Source: Carnobacterium divergens DSM 20623
GTDB taxonomy: Bacteria > Bacillota > Bacilli > Lactobacillales > Carnobacteriaceae
Length of the DNA stretch: 64,000 nt
Direction: 5' to 3'
Assembly: GCF_000744255.1 (NCBI RefSeq)
Contig: NZ_JQLO01000001.1
Coordinates: 2,294,001-2,358,000, forward strand
This document shows, in pieces, positions 17,793 to 29,581 of the stretch (position 1 is its first letter; each line of letters opens with the position of its first letter). Below the pieces are notes generated by a model, which made no database searches, was not told the DNA's origin, and saw only the letters and a program-made list of their open reading frames with translations. The translations under genes and the position numbers were made by a program.

Positions 17793-17840
17793 CTCCTTGT
17801 GGACTTTGGCTCTTTTTAAAGTAAAAAGAGCAAGGAGAGC
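17793..17840 (-). promoter_or_regulatory. rpsF leader hairpin sequestering the ribosome binding site (S6:S18-type)
   Basis: In the mRNA leader CTCCTTG (17837-17831) pairs with CAAGGAG (17799-17793), which contains the rpsF Shine-Dalgarno sequence. Above it is a second stem of GCTCTTTTTA / TAAAAAGAGC and an internal bulge (CCAAAGTCCA). This is the layout of the S6:S18-binding leader described for bacterial rpsF operons, giving feedback repression by the encoded proteins. Confidence 0.72.
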
Positions 17841-17870
17841 ATTCTATAAATAGATTACTCACGTCCAATA

Positions 17871-17899
17871 AGTGTACCATTTTAGAGAATGTGTGTCAA
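17871..17899 (-). promoter_or_regulatory. rpsF-ssb-rpsR promoter
   Basis: Minus strand: consensus -35 TTGACA (17894-17899), 17-bp spacer, -10 TACACT (17871-17876). Confidence 0.85.
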
Positions 17900-18025
17900 T
17901 GTTTTTTATCTATCAAACTGAATTAAATACCTTATGTTTTTAATTTCTTCTACTCCTTTTTAGATTTAGATTAAGAGAATGGATTGAAAAATTTTTTCTT
18001 CATTAGCAACATTTCTACGAAATCA

Positions 18026-18257
18026 AGAGATATGTACGCCTATGAACATGCTTTTTCTGATGATGAAGTAACAATTTGGTTAGAATGGAATCTAGCTTCA
18101 TACAAAAATAATAGTTTTGAATTATAGGCAGATAAAGGATACTAATGAAATAATTGGAGAGTGCGCGAACTAACGGTACAAACAATTGATAATAAAAGTT
18201 AGACTGAAATTGGTTATCGTTTACAAAAAACATTGGTATTATAGCTATACCACATTA
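18026..18257 (+). pseudogene. Decayed GNAT-family N-acetyltransferase
   Basis: Three blocks in different frames align with ribosomal-protein/antibiotic-type GNAT enzymes. The first is RDMYAYEHAFSDDEVT followed by IWLEWNLASYKNNSFEL (18026-18124, then TAG). The second is EIIGECA (18147-18167). After a 2-nt shift comes LTVQTIDNKS-stop-TEIGYRLQK (18170-18229), then KHWYYSYTT after another shift. The order and spacing are those of an intact acetyltransferase (compare LEWNLASY..GFGLWAV..IGECGLT..EIGYRL). There is no usable start and there are several stops, so it is non-functional. The remaining plus-strand sequence to about 18318 is open but unrecognised. Confidence 0.8.
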
Positions 18258-18365
18258 TTTATTTGTTGCTAATAAAACTGTTAAACAAACTGTAGGTAAA
18301 CAGTTTAAGAACTTATAGTTATCTCTAATTTATATAGTTAAATGTCAATTTTTCCATTTCAATTT

Positions 18366-18408
18366 AAAAACACTACTTTCCTGAAAATAAAGAACGGTAG
18401 TGTTTTTT
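18366..18408 (+). terminator. Terminator-like hairpin in the gene-poor stretch
   Basis: AAAAACACTAC / GTAGTGTTTTTT around a 20-nt loop. It may be the old terminator of the decayed acetyltransferase gene. The stretch 17900-18508 holds only this, the pseudogene and the next hairpin. Confidence 0.6.
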
Positions 18409-18424
18409 ATTTTAGGGATTATGT

Positions 18425-18453
18425 AAAGAACCACCCAAAAGCGGTTCTTTTTC
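18425..18453. terminator. Terminator downstream of the secreted protein gene
   Basis: Hairpin AAAGAACC / GGTTCTTT with a 10-nt loop, and T-rich flanks on the plus strand. It lies between converging genes and could serve either. Confidence 0.6.
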
Positions 18454-18508
18454 GTTATTTTAGTTAAACTTTTAAAACAAAGCTTATTAACAAGCAATTT
18501 ATTTACAT

Positions 18509-19042
18509 CTAATAAAGCAAATCATTTTTATCCCATACAGATGCCCAAAAAGTACCTTGAGCAGTACTAAATTGACGCCAGTAATAACCATATTGCCATG
18601 CACCTGCCCCAGTATCTGTAATTTTACCAGAGTTAAAAGTTAAGGCTTGGCCGAATCCTTTTGTAACTGATGATGGAATACCATTGTCATACCAATTAAA
18701 GCCTACAGGAACTAGCTCATTTATTCTCCATTGATAGAATCCATACATTTCTTTATAATCATTGGCTCTGTAAACTTTTAAAGCAGCACGTGTTGCTATT
18801 CTATTCGATTGATTTGGTTGTTCTGTGGTTAAATTTTCTAATGGGAAAGGGATATTTTCTGAATTTCCATCTTTAGTAACTATGTTAATAGCCTCCATGT
18901 TTGATTCAGCACTTGGTATGAAATTTATATAATTACTATCATACGCAGCTGCTTCAGCCTTAAAATCATTAAATAATAATCCAGTGATACTTAATAATGA
19001 TAAACCAAAAGTTAAACCTAGTACTCTCCATATTTTTTCCAT
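18509..19042 (-). CDS. Small secreted protein of unknown function
   Basis: 177 residues. The N-terminus (about 1-32) is a signal peptide: positively charged start MEKIWR, hydrophobic core LGLTFGLSLLSITGLLF, and a likely cleavage after AEAAA. The mature part has no cell-wall anchor and no cysteines. Its C-terminal half (about 95-177) is rich in aromatic residues (YGFYQWRINE, GAWQYGYYWRQF, FWASVWDKND), suggesting a compact beta-rich domain. I do not recognise the family. The gene stands alone between a pseudogene and gyrA, with a good promoter and an AGGAAGAGG ribosome binding site. A bacteriocin-like or surface-active role is only a guess. Confidence 0.75.
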   Translation of the reverse strand: MEKIWRVLGLTFGLSLLSITGLLFNDFKAEAAAYDSNYINFIPSAESNMEAINIVTKDGNSENIPFPLENLTTEQPNQSNRIATRAALKVYRANDYKEMYGFYQWRINELVPVGFNWYDNGIPSSVTKGFGQALTFNSGKITDTGAGAWQYGYYWRQFSTAQGTFWASVWDKNDLLY

Positions 19043-19093
19043 AATATCTACCTCTTCCTTTTTAAATTCCCATCATTTTATAATGGTATATTA

Positions 19094-19122
19094 ATATTAA
19101 TGCATTCTTTTTTCAATGTCAA
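19094..19122 (-). promoter_or_regulatory. Promoter of the secreted protein gene
   Basis: Minus strand: -35 TTGACA (19117-19122), 17-bp spacer, -10 TAATAT (19094-19099), 50 nt before the start codon. The rest of 19123-19342 is AT-rich with no convincing gene; a 65-codon plus-strand reading frame there has no ribosome binding site. Confidence 0.8.
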
Positions 19123-19342
19123 CAGATAACCTATGGTTTTTTTATGAATAATTAATTTTTCTAAAATAATGAAAACTTATTTTCTTGATTTTTATAAAAT
19201 CATCACATACAACTCTATTAAAAACAATAAATATGATCCTACATTTGCTTTAGATTTTAATTTAACTAAAGAATTATTAGTTACTATAACTGAGCTATTT
19301 CACAATTCATTTCATAAAATCATCATAAAAACTTACAATAAA

Positions 19343-19391
19343 AATCAGGCTAATTATCTCCTGTAAAACACAGAAAACAACTAGCCTGATT
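19343..19391 (-). terminator. gyrA terminator
   Basis: Arms AATCAGGCTA / TAGCCTGATT with T-rich sequence on the distal side, 30 nt after the gyrA stop. Confidence 0.8.
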
Positions 19392-19420
19392 AAAAAATAA
19401 TTTATTTATAAATCGTTTGG

Positions 19421-21907
19421 TTAAGCTTCATCATTTTGAACAGGTTTTTCTTCTGTTGCGGTTTCCTCTTCAATTGGTTCTGCTTCCACTTTTGCCATTG
19501 TTGACACGATTGCGTCTTCCCCAACACGAATCAAACGAACACCTAATGTTGCACGACCTGTTTGTGACACTGAGTCTACTTCGAAACGGATAATGACACC
19601 TGTGTTTGTTATCAACATGATGTCTTCGTCTCCATTAACAGTTGTCAAGCCTGCTAATTTACCGTTTTTCTCGGTAATGTTAGCTGTCTTGATTCCTTTA
19701 CCGCCACGACCTTTAATTGGATATTCGCTAGCTTTAGTACGTTTTCCGTAACCATTTTCAGTAATTACTAATACTTCTGAGTCAGCTTTTAAAACGTCCA
19801 TTCCAACAACATAATCATCTTCACGTAAACGAATTCCACGAACACCACTTGCGCTTCGTCCCATATCACGAACTGTGTTTTCATCGAAACTAACCGCATA
19901 GCCTAAATGAGTTCCGATAATCACATTTTGTTCGCCATTGGTTACACAAACATTCATCAATTCATCGTCTTCACGTAAGACAATCGCTTTTAGTCCATTG
20001 CTGCGAATATTAGAAAAGGCACTTACAGATGTACGTTTTACAACACCTTTAAGAGTTGTAAAGAATAGATAGGTGTCCTCTTCTGATTTTCCTTTAACGT
20101 TGATAATCGCTTGGATTTTTTCGCCAGAATCAATTCCTAGTAAGTTGATTGCTGGAATTCCTTTCGCTGTACGGCCGTATTCAGGAATTTCATAGCCTTT
20201 GGCACGGTATACTTTTCCGTTATTGGTAAAGAATAATAACGTATCATGTGTTGAACAAGAAACAAGATTTTCGATGAAATCATCATCGTGCATCCCCATT
20301 CCTTGAACACCACGCCCACCACGACGTTGCGCTCTAAATTCATTGTTTGGCAAACGTTTGATGTAGCCATTATGAGTCAAAGTAATCACGATATCTTCTT
20401 CTTCAATCAGATCTTCATCTTCTAGACTAAGAACTTCTCCTACAAGCAATTCTGTACGACGAGGATCGCCATATTTTTCTTGAATTTCTAGTAGTTCTGT
20501 TTCAATAATCGTATGAATTCGTTGACTGCTTCCTAAAATATCTGCCAAATCTGTAATTAATTCAATTAAGTCATTGTATTCAGCTTCAATTTTTTCACGT
20601 TCCAAACCAGTTAAACGAACCATTCGCATATCTAAAATTGCTTGTGCTTGTTTATCAGATAAACCGAAACGCTCGATTAATTCTGTTTTAGCCACATCAC
20701 CCGTTTTTGAACCGCGAATAATTTTAATGATTTCATCAATGTGATCTAACGCAATTCGTAAACCTTCGAGAATATGAGCTCTTGCTTCAGCTTTTTGTTT
20801 ATCAAATTGAGTACGACGACGAATAACGATTTCTTGATGCTCTAAGTAGTGGGTTAAAATGGATTTTAAACTCAATACTTTTGGGACACCGTTAACAATC
20901 GCTAGCATATTAAAACCAAAAGAAGTTTGCATTGGTGTCAATTTGTATAGATTATTTAAGACAACACTTGCACTAACATCACGTCTAACGTCGATAACCA
21001 CACGCATACCATCACGATCGGACTCATCGGTTAAATCGGTAATACCTTCAATTCGTTTTTCACGAGCCAATTCAGCAATACGTTCAACTAATTTAGCTTT
21101 GTTAACCATATAAGGCAATTCGTTCACTATAATGCGTTCCTTGCCATTTTTACGTATTTCGACATCAACCTTAGCACGAATCATAATCGAGCCTCTACCA
21201 GTCTCATATGCGCGTCTAATGCCAGATTTACCCATGACCAATCCACCAGTTGGGAAATCAGGTCCAGGTAACACTTCCATCAAATCGGCTGTTGTTGCAT
21301 CTGGGTCGTTCATCAAAATATGCAACGCAGAAATAACTTCTGATAAATTATGTGGCGGAATATTCGTTGCCATCCCAACCGCAATCCCTGTTGCACCATT
21401 GACTAAAAGGTTAGGAAAACGTGCTGGTAGCACTTCTGGTTCACGTTCCGAGCCATCATAGTTATCTTGATAATCAACTGTATTTTTATTGATATCACGT
21501 AACATTTCAACAGCAATTTTAGACATTCTTGCTTCGGTATAACGCATCGCAGCGGCACCATCACCATCGACAGAACCAAAGTTTCCGTGTCCGTCAACTA
21601 AGGTACTACGATAACTAAAGGGTTGAGCCATCCGTACCATTGATTCATAAATCGCACTATCGCCATGTGGGTGATATTTCCCCATAACGTCTCCGACAAT
21701 ACGAGCTGATTTTTTATAGGCCTTATCAGGTGTTACTCCAAGTTCGTTCATCCCATATAAAATACGACGATGAACGGGTTTCATCCCATCTCTAACATCT
21801 GGCAACGCACGCGCTACGATTACACTCATTGCATAATCTAAAAACGAGGTACGCATTTCTTCTGTCAGATTTTTTTGTGCAATCTTCTCTTTAAATTCCT
21901 CAGCCAT
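19421..21907 (-). CDS. gyrA: DNA gyrase subunit A
   Basis: Breakage-reunion subunit of gyrase, which introduces negative supercoils. It is full length at 828 residues. The catalytic tyrosine is in [13 protein letters not shown]. The quinolone-resistance region reads [18 protein letters not shown] with wild-type Ser and Glu positions. The C-terminal beta-pinwheel includes the GyrA-box [11 protein letters not shown], which distinguishes it from ParC. An acidic tail follows. It lies 64 nt after gyrB with a hairpin in the gap. Confidence 0.98.
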   Translation of the reverse strand: MAEEFKEKIAQKNLTEEMRTSFLDYAMSVIVARALPDVRDGMKPVHRRILYGMNELGVTPDKAYKKSARIVGDVMGKYHPHGDSAIYESMVRMAQPFSYRSTLVDGHGNFGSVDGDGAAAMRYTEARMSKIAVEMLRDINKNTVDYQDNYDGSEREPEVLPARFPNLLVNGATGIAVGMATNIPPHNLSEVISALHILMNDPDATTADLMEVLPGPDFPTGGLVMGKSGIRRAYETGRGSIMIRAKVDVEIRKNGKERIIVNELPYMVNKAKLVERIAELAREKRIEGITDLTDESDRDGMRVVIDVRRDVSASVVLNNLYKLTPMQTSFGFNMLAIVNGVPKVLSLKSILTHYLEHQEIVIRRRTQFDKQKAEARAHILEGLRIALDHIDEIIKIIRGSKTGDVAKTELIERFGLSDKQAQAILDMRMVRLTGLEREKIEAEYNDLIELITDLADILGSSQRIHTIIETELLEIQEKYGDPRRTELLVGEVLSLEDEDLIEEEDIVITLTHNGYIKRLPNNEFRAQRRGGRGVQGMGMHDDDFIENLVSCSTHDTLLFFTNNGKVYRAKGYEIPEYGRTAKGIPAINLLGIDSGEKIQAIINVKGKSEEDTYLFFTTLKGVVKRTSVSAFSNIRSNGLKAIVLREDDELMNVCVTNGEQNVIIGTHLGYAVSFDENTVRDMGRSASGVRGIRLREDDYVVGMDVLKADSEVLVITENGYGKRTKASEYPIKGRGGKGIKTANITEKNGKLAGLTTVNGDEDIMLITNTGVIIRFEVDSVSQTGRATLGVRLIRVGEDAIVSTMAKVEAEPIEEETATEEKPVQNDEA

Positions 21908-21930
21908 TCGTTAAAATCCTCCTTGTGAGA

Positions 21931-21957
21931 AAAATTGGCTGCTAACTAACAGCCAAT
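21931..21957 (-). terminator. Attenuator-like hairpin between gyrB and gyrA
   Basis: Perfect ATTGGCTG / CAGCCAAT stem with an 8-nt loop, followed by TTTTCTC on the minus strand, 24 nt before the gyrA start. It may reduce read-through from gyrB into gyrA. Confidence 0.65.
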
Positions 21958-21971
21958 ATCTTTTTCTATCC

Positions 21972-25032
<3,061 letters not shown>

Positions 25033-25033
<1 letters not shown>

Positions 25034-25275
25034 TACAGTTCTTCCTCGGTCGTCTCTTTTTCTGATTGTACAAAAAAGCTGCCGACTTCTGGAATTTCAA
25101 CTACTGATCCTGGGTAAATTTTCTTTCCTCGACGATTTTCAATTTCATTATCCAATAAAACAGTGTGCTCAGCTAAATACCACTTTGCCATCCCACCACT
25201 GCTAATTACATCGATATGCTTTAAAAGTTTACCCAGTGTAATGAATTCACTATCAATTAAAACGGCTTGTTTCAC
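25033..25275 (-). CDS. yaaA: S4-domain RNA-binding protein YaaA
   Basis: 80-residue S4-like protein conserved between dnaN and recF in Firmicutes. It contains FITLGKLLKHIDVISSGGMAKWYL and the S4 beta hairpin ENRRGKKIYPGSVVEI. I place the start at the GTG at 25275 (VKQAVLIDSE), because AGGTGA lies 5 nt upstream and the length fits the family; the frame stays open to 25353 without a second ribosome binding site. In related bacteria it affects ribosome assembly. Confidence 0.85.
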
Positions 25276-25351
25276 TTGATTCACCTGCTTTTCAATAAAA
25301 TAAGCGTGGATGGTCTGCCAATCCACGCAATTTTTTAATCTGTATAAGAAC

Positions 25352-25380
25352 ATTATACTCTTTTTTTAACGACTTTACAA
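25352..25380 (-). promoter_or_regulatory. Promoter of yaaA-recF-gyrB-gyrA
   Basis: Minus strand: -35 TTGTAA (25375-25380), 17-bp spacer, consensus -10 TATAAT (25352-25357). It supports a short yaaA start, since a start at 25353 would lie inside the -10 box. Confidence 0.8.
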
Positions 25381-25498
25381 ATAAATTAGGGAATTTTCAT
25401 AGGTTATTCGCATTTTGTTCGAAAAACTCAAAAAGACCTTAAACCATCAAAAAAAGCTTAAAACGAAAAATAAGGGGTATTTTAATTGATGATATGTA

Positions 25499-25544
25499 AA
25501 AAATCCCCATTTTCCAAATAAAAATTCAGAAAATGAAGATTTTT
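25499..25544 (-). terminator. dnaN terminator
   Basis: Arms of 16 nt (25499-25514 and 25529-25544; AAAAATC...CATTTTC / GAAAATG...GATTTTT with G-U pairs) followed by T-rich sequence, 9 nt after the dnaN stop. Confidence 0.75.
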
Positions 25545-25552
25545 AATTATTT

Positions 25553-26695
25553 TTAAAATGTACGAACTGGAGTAATCAATTGGATAAAGTTCTGATTGTC
25601 TTCACTTGGAACCAAAATAAAGGGACGAACAGGTGATGTAAATTTAATTCGGATATCCGTTTGACCAAAAGTTCTTAAAGCATCTTTCATATAATCTGGA
25701 TTGAACGATAAATCAATCGACTCACCTTCAACTGAAATATAAGCTAATTCTTCTTTTACATTCCCAACATCTGGCGAATTTCCAGAAATCTCAACTAATT
25801 CAGGTGAAATTGAAATTTTAACAACGTTATTTTTACCTTCGTGAGATAGCAATGACGCGCGTTCAATCGAACCTAATAATGAACTTGCGTTAAAAACAAT
25901 TTCTGTTGCAGCTGATTCAGGAATCAAACGAGCTGTATCTGGGTAATACCCTTCTAATAAACGAGAATAGAAATACATATTTTCAGTTTTAAATAAAACT
26001 TGATTTTCTGTAATCATCATTTCAATATTTTCATGACGTTCATCTAAAGTTCTTGATAATTCAATCAAACTTTTCCCTGGAATGATAATGTTGTATTTTT
26101 GATCTGCTAATGCTGAGCTTACTTCAAGTGGAATAATTCGTTGACTTAAACGATGACTGTCGGTAGCAACTGCTAGCAATTTGCCATTTTCAATGACCAT
26201 ATTAACTCCCGTTAAAATAGGGCGACTTTCATGAGTTGAAATAGCAATAACCGTTTGTCCAATAATTTGTTTAAATAAATTAATTGGCAACGAAAATGTT
26301 TCTTGCGTATCGATGACTGGCAAATGAGGATAGTTGTTTGCATCTAATCCATTAACAGTAAAAGAAGCATTGGCAGAAGTAATTAACGTTTGGAAATGGT
26401 CAAGAACTTCAATTTGCATCATTTCGTCAGGAAGTTTTTTTACAATTTCACTAAAGAAGCGAGCTTGCAACACAATGCTACCTGCTTGATCGATGGTTAA
26501 ATTATTTTTTTCATCCTCGACAGGAATAAAGGCTTCAATGGAAATATCTGAATCACTTCCGGTTAATGTTAATCCTTCTTCAGAAGCTTGAATTTTAATT
26601 CCAGTCAAAATTGGAATGGTTGTTCTTGATGAGATAGCTCTTTGTACATCAGCTAAACTTTTTAAAAATTCACTTCGTTTAATTGAAAATTTCAT
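25553..26695 (-). CDS. dnaN: DNA polymerase III beta subunit (sliding clamp)
   Basis: Ring-shaped processivity clamp. The 380 residues form the three clamp domains, beginning MKFSIKRSEFLKSLADVQRAISSR. Conserved features are ATDSHRLSQR in the central domain and the C-terminal LITPVRTF. It follows dnaA in the classical order, separated by 265 bp that carry degenerate DnaA boxes and the DnaA-trio element. Confidence 0.98.
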   Translation of the reverse strand: MKFSIKRSEFLKSLADVQRAISSRTTIPILTGIKIQASEEGLTLTGSDSDISIEAFIPVEDEKNNLTIDQAGSIVLQARFFSEIVKKLPDEMMQIEVLDHFQTLITSANASFTVNGLDANNYPHLPVIDTQETFSLPINLFKQIIGQTVIAISTHESRPILTGVNMVIENGKLLAVATDSHRLSQRIIPLEVSSALADQKYNIIIPGKSLIELSRTLDERHENIEMMITENQVLFKTENMYFYSRLLEGYYPDTARLIPESAATEIVFNASSLLGSIERASLLSHEGKNNVVKISISPELVEISGNSPDVGNVKEELAYISVEGESIDLSFNPDYMKDALRTFGQTDIRIKFTSPVRPFILVPSEDNQNFIQLITPVRTF

Positions 26696-26741
26696 TTTAA
26701 TTGTACCTCCAAAATTAGTTTAATTTATTTAATAAATAAGA

Positions 26742-26756
26742 TAGTAATAGTAGTAG
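26742..26756. other. DnaA-trio / origin unwinding element
   Basis: TAGTAATAGTAGTAG on the plus strand is a run of trinucleotides matching the DnaA-trio that directs DnaA onto single-stranded DNA in B. subtilis. A GC-rich GGGCC directly follows at 26756-26760, then degenerate DnaA boxes, and AT-rich DNA lies on the other side (26715-26741). The layout is that of the oriC melting site between dnaA and dnaN. Confidence 0.82.
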
Positions 26757-26769
26757 GGCCTGTTAATAC

Positions 26770-26862
26770 TGTGGAAAAGAATAATGAGCCTTAGAGACAC
26801 TAAGTTTTCCACATGTGTATAAGTTGTGGAAAAAAGCGAGACAACTTCAGAAGTTGTCCACA
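26770..26862. other. DnaA-box cluster in the dnaA-dnaN spacer (oriC, unwinding side)
   Basis: Near-consensus boxes: TGTGGAAAA at 26770 and 26825, TTTTCCACA at 26805, TTGTCCACA at 26854. Each differs from TTATCCACA/TGTGGATAA by one or two bases. Both orientations occur. Confidence 0.8.
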
Positions 26863-26960
26863 AAGTCTTTTTTACCGAATGAGTGAAAATTACTAAAAAA
26901 AATGATATATCAACTATAGAAAATTAGTTATTTCAAAATTTTTTATACCATTTATAAAAA

Positions 26961-28301
26961 TTAGGATTTTAACTTATTCTTGATTTCTTCAATATCGCGG
27001 CGTAATTCTTCATCCTTCGTTAATGCATGCTCAATTTTTTCATAAGCATGAATCACGGTTGTGTGATCCTTGCCACCAAATTCGGCTCCAATTTTTGGAA
27101 GTGAATTGGAAGTGAGTTCTCTTGAAAGATACATTGCAATTTGTCTAGGGACAACGATTGACTTAACTCGTTTCTTCCCTTTTAAATCGCTTAAAGGAAT
27201 TTGATAGTATTTGCAAACTGTGCTTTGAATTTCTAAAATCGATAAAGTTGCAGGTTTACCTGAAGGAATAATGCTCTTTAACGCGTCTGCAGCTAAACTA
27301 GTTGAAATATCGCGACTTTCAATTGCCGCATAGGCTTGAACGCGGACTAAAGCTCCCTCAAGCTCGCGAATATTCGAATCGATTTGACCAGCTATATAAC
27401 TTAATGTATCTCCTGGTATTTCTAAACGTTCTGCATTAGCTTTTTTGCGTAAAATCGCGATTCGTGTTTCTAAATCAGGTGGCGTAATGTCAACTGACAA
27501 TCCCCAGGCAAAGCGTGATACAAGACGTTCTTGTAATTTAGGAATTTCGTTTGGCAAACGATCACTTGTTAGAACGATCTGTTTACGTTCATCATAAAGT
27601 GCATTAAACGTATGGAAAAATTCTTCTTGTGTTCCTTCTTTATCTGCAAAAAACTGGATATCATCCACTAATAATAAATCAACACTGCGGTATTCATTTC
27701 TGAACTTCTCTTGTGATTTAGTTTGGATGGAATTGATAAAATCGTTGGCAAAGGTCTCGCTACTTACATACTTTACTTTTGCATCTGGATTGATTAATAA
27801 CATTTGGTGACCAATCGCATGCATCAAATGGGTTTTGCCTAAACCGACGCCACCATAGAAAAATAAAGGATTATAAATAGTACCTGGTTCTTCAGCGACA
27901 ACAAGGGCAGCTGCGTGGGCCATTTGATTGCCTTTTCCAATAACGAAAGTATCAAATGTATACTTATCATTTAATTGAGCATCTTTTCGCACGGGCGAAT
28001 TTTTAGCAAAAGAGTCACTTTTTCTAAGCACAGTTGTTTCATTTGGATCTTGTTCATTCTTAATGATAAATAATGGTGAAATCTCACGGCTCGAATATTC
28101 ATAAATATTTTCAACGATTCGAGTGGCTAAATTATTTTCCCAATATTCTTTGTGTAAGGATGAAGGAACTTCAATAATAATGTTTTGGTCAGTGATACGG
28201 ATAGGATGTGCACTTTCAATCCATGTATCATAACTGACTTTGGAAAGTGATTCTTTAAACTTTTCCTTTAAGTAGCTCCATAGGTTCTGTAAGTCATCCA
28301 C
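26961..28301 (-). CDS. dnaA: Chromosomal replication initiator DnaA
   Basis: Binds DnaA boxes and melts the origin. The 446 residues contain domain I (about 1-80, [20 protein letters not shown]), a short linker, and the AAA+ domain with Walker [16 protein letters not shown] and Walker [16 protein letters not shown]-terminal domain IV follows, with the DnaA-box-reading [15 protein letters not shown]. DnaA boxes close to its start imply autoregulation. Confidence 0.98.
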   Translation of the reverse strand: MDDLQNLWSYLKEKFKESLSKVSYDTWIESAHPIRITDQNIIIEVPSSLHKEYWENNLATRIVENIYEYSSREISPLFIIKNEQDPNETTVLRKSDSFAKNSPVRKDAQLNDKYTFDTFVIGKGNQMAHAAALVVAEEPGTIYNPLFFYGGVGLGKTHLMHAIGHQMLLINPDAKVKYVSSETFANDFINSIQTKSQEKFRNEYRSVDLLLVDDIQFFADKEGTQEEFFHTFNALYDERKQIVLTSDRLPNEIPKLQERLVSRFAWGLSVDITPPDLETRIAILRKKANAERLEIPGDTLSYIAGQIDSNIRELEGALVRVQAYAAIESRDISTSLAADALKSIIPSGKPATLSILEIQSTVCKYYQIPLSDLKGKKRVKSIVVPRQIAMYLSRELTSNSLPKIGAEFGGKDHTTVIHAYEKIEHALTKDEELRRDIEEIKNKLKS

Positions 28302-28356
28302 AAAATGAACCTCCTTTATAAATGTGTCTTTTTTATTTTAGCATTTTATTGGAAAG

Positions 28357-28666
28357 TTTTCCACAAGTAGTTAAAATCTGTTGAAAGTTTATTCATAAGG
28401 TGTTTAAAAGTTATCCACAAGTCGAAAGTGGACAGTGGATAACTTATTTTAATTTCCGATTTTATTTTAATTGTGGATAAAAAATTGTTTGTTAGTGTAG
28501 ACATACCAATTGTTTCACGGGTTATCCACAAATTTAACAAGGAAGTTTAAAAAGACTATACACATGTTGTTGAATTGTGGATAACTTAAATCTATCTTTT
28601 AGGTAACTTAAACTTAAAAAAAGTTGTTCTATATGACTGTGGATAAAAAAACGTAATTGTGGATTC
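28357..28666. other. DnaA-box cluster upstream of dnaA (oriC)
   Basis: TTATCCACA boxes at 28411 and 28522 and TGTGGATAA boxes at 28472, 28576 and 28638 are perfect. TTTTCCACA at 28357, AGTGGATAA at 28434 and TGTGGATTC at 28658 are degenerate. The 656-bp dnaA-rpmH gap contains no gene. With the dnaA-dnaN spacer it forms a bipartite origin like that of B. subtilis. Confidence 0.92.
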
Positions 28667-28853
28667 TTTTTTCGAGGGTAAAATTTTATTTCAGAGATAA
28701 AAAAAGCCTTTTTTAAATAAAATATCATCCTCCAAGAATCGAGAAATACAAAAAATGAACAACTTTACAACAAATATTCTAAAAATAGGTTTCTTATTAC
28801 GCCTATTTATGCTATTATATTTGAGTGAGTTAATAAAAATAGGCATGTTGTAC

Positions 28854-28883
28854 TTGACAAGGCTATTTTATCTTCGTTATAAT
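28854..28883 (+). promoter_or_regulatory. rpmH promoter
   Basis: Consensus -35 TTGACA (28854-28859) and -10 TATAAT (28878-28883) with an 18-bp spacer. Confidence 0.88.
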
Positions 28884-28957
28884 ATTCAAGACTGTCTTGT
28901 GATGATATAAAATTTAGAAGCAACTAAGAGATAGTTTTTACAGGAGGTGTATCACGA

Positions 28958-29092
28958 ATGAAAAGAACTTACCAACCTAAAAAACGTAAACGTCAAAAAG
29001 TACACGGTTTCCGTAAACGTATGAGTACAAAAAACGGACGTAGAGTATTACAAAGTAGACGCCGTAAAGGAAGAAACGTATTGTCTGCATAG
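28958..29092 (+). CDS. rpmH: 50S ribosomal protein L34 (bL34)
   Basis: 44-residue, very basic protein starting [20 protein letters not shown] and ending [10 protein letters not shown], full length for the family. AGGAGGTG lies 8 nt before the ATG. It marks the right-hand border of oriC and heads the rpmH-rnpA-yidC-jag cluster. Confidence 0.97.
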   Translation: MKRTYQPKKRKRQKVHGFRKRMSTKNGRRVLQSRRRKGRNVLSA

Positions 29093-29120
29093 ATCACTGA
29101 ACGTCTCAGTGGTCTTTTTT
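29092..29120 (+). terminator. Terminator/attenuator after rpmH
   Basis: GATCACTGA / TCAGTGGTC hairpin with a 5-nt loop followed by TTTTTT. Partial read-through would give the usual excess of rpmH over rnpA transcript. Confidence 0.88.
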
Positions 29121-29205
29121 CTTTAGTAAATTTTATAAAAAATCTAAAAAAAAGACCTAAAAATCTTTTTTTTTCAGAAAAATGCAAGAGATGAGAGGTT
29201 GTTTT

Positions 29206-29544
29206 ATGAGAAAGACCTATCGTGTCAAAAAGGAAGCTGATTTCCAAAAAGTTTTTCATAAAGGCGTTTCTACAGCAAATCGCCAATTTGTGATTTATGT
29301 GTTAGAAAAAAAAGAGCAAGCTCATTTTAGAGTGGGGCTGTCTGTTGGAAAAAAAGTTGGAAATGCAGTGACTAGAAATGCAGTTAAGCGTAAAATCAGA
29401 CAAAGTATTACAGAATTAAAGCCAAATTTAAAACAAGACAAAGACTTTATTGTAATTGCTCGGATTCCTGCTGCAAAAATGACAACAAAAGAAGTCAAAA
29501 AGAGCTTAACACATGTGCTAAAACTAGCTAAAATGTTAAACTAA
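29206..29544 (+). CDS. rnpA: Ribonuclease P protein component
   Basis: Basic protein subunit of RNase P, which matures tRNA 5' ends. The 112 residues begin [20 protein letters not shown] and include the RNR motif [16 protein letters not shown]. The ATG at 29206 is chosen because AGAGG lies 7 nt upstream and the family begins at this point; an earlier in-frame ATG at 29182 lacks a site. Confidence 0.95.
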   Translation: MRKTYRVKKEADFQKVFHKGVSTANRQFVIYVLEKKEQAHFRVGLSVGKKVGNAVTRNAVKRKIRQSITELKPNLKQDKDFIVIARIPAAKMTTKEVKKSLTHVLKLAKMLN

Positions 29545-29581
29545 AAAAATAACTATCTACTATAGAAGTGAGGGAATTGAT

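Noticed and set aside
18015-18233. 72-codon minus-strand frame
   Set aside because: It is the antisense of the decayed acetyltransferase gene, whose plus-strand reading is recognisable.
19169-19366. 65-codon plus-strand frame in the gap between the secreted protein and gyrA
   Set aside because: No ribosome binding site, AT-rich composition typical of non-coding DNA, no recognisable motif, and it overlaps the gyrA terminator.
28511-28526. TGTTTCACG followed by GGTTATC in oriC, resembling a parS half
   Set aside because: Only the left half matches; the right half is part of a DnaA box.
29140-29180. Second terminator before rnpA (AAAAAAGA/TCTTTTTT)
   Set aside because: The stem is only A-T pairs apart from one, and this is more likely a chance product of homopolymer runs.
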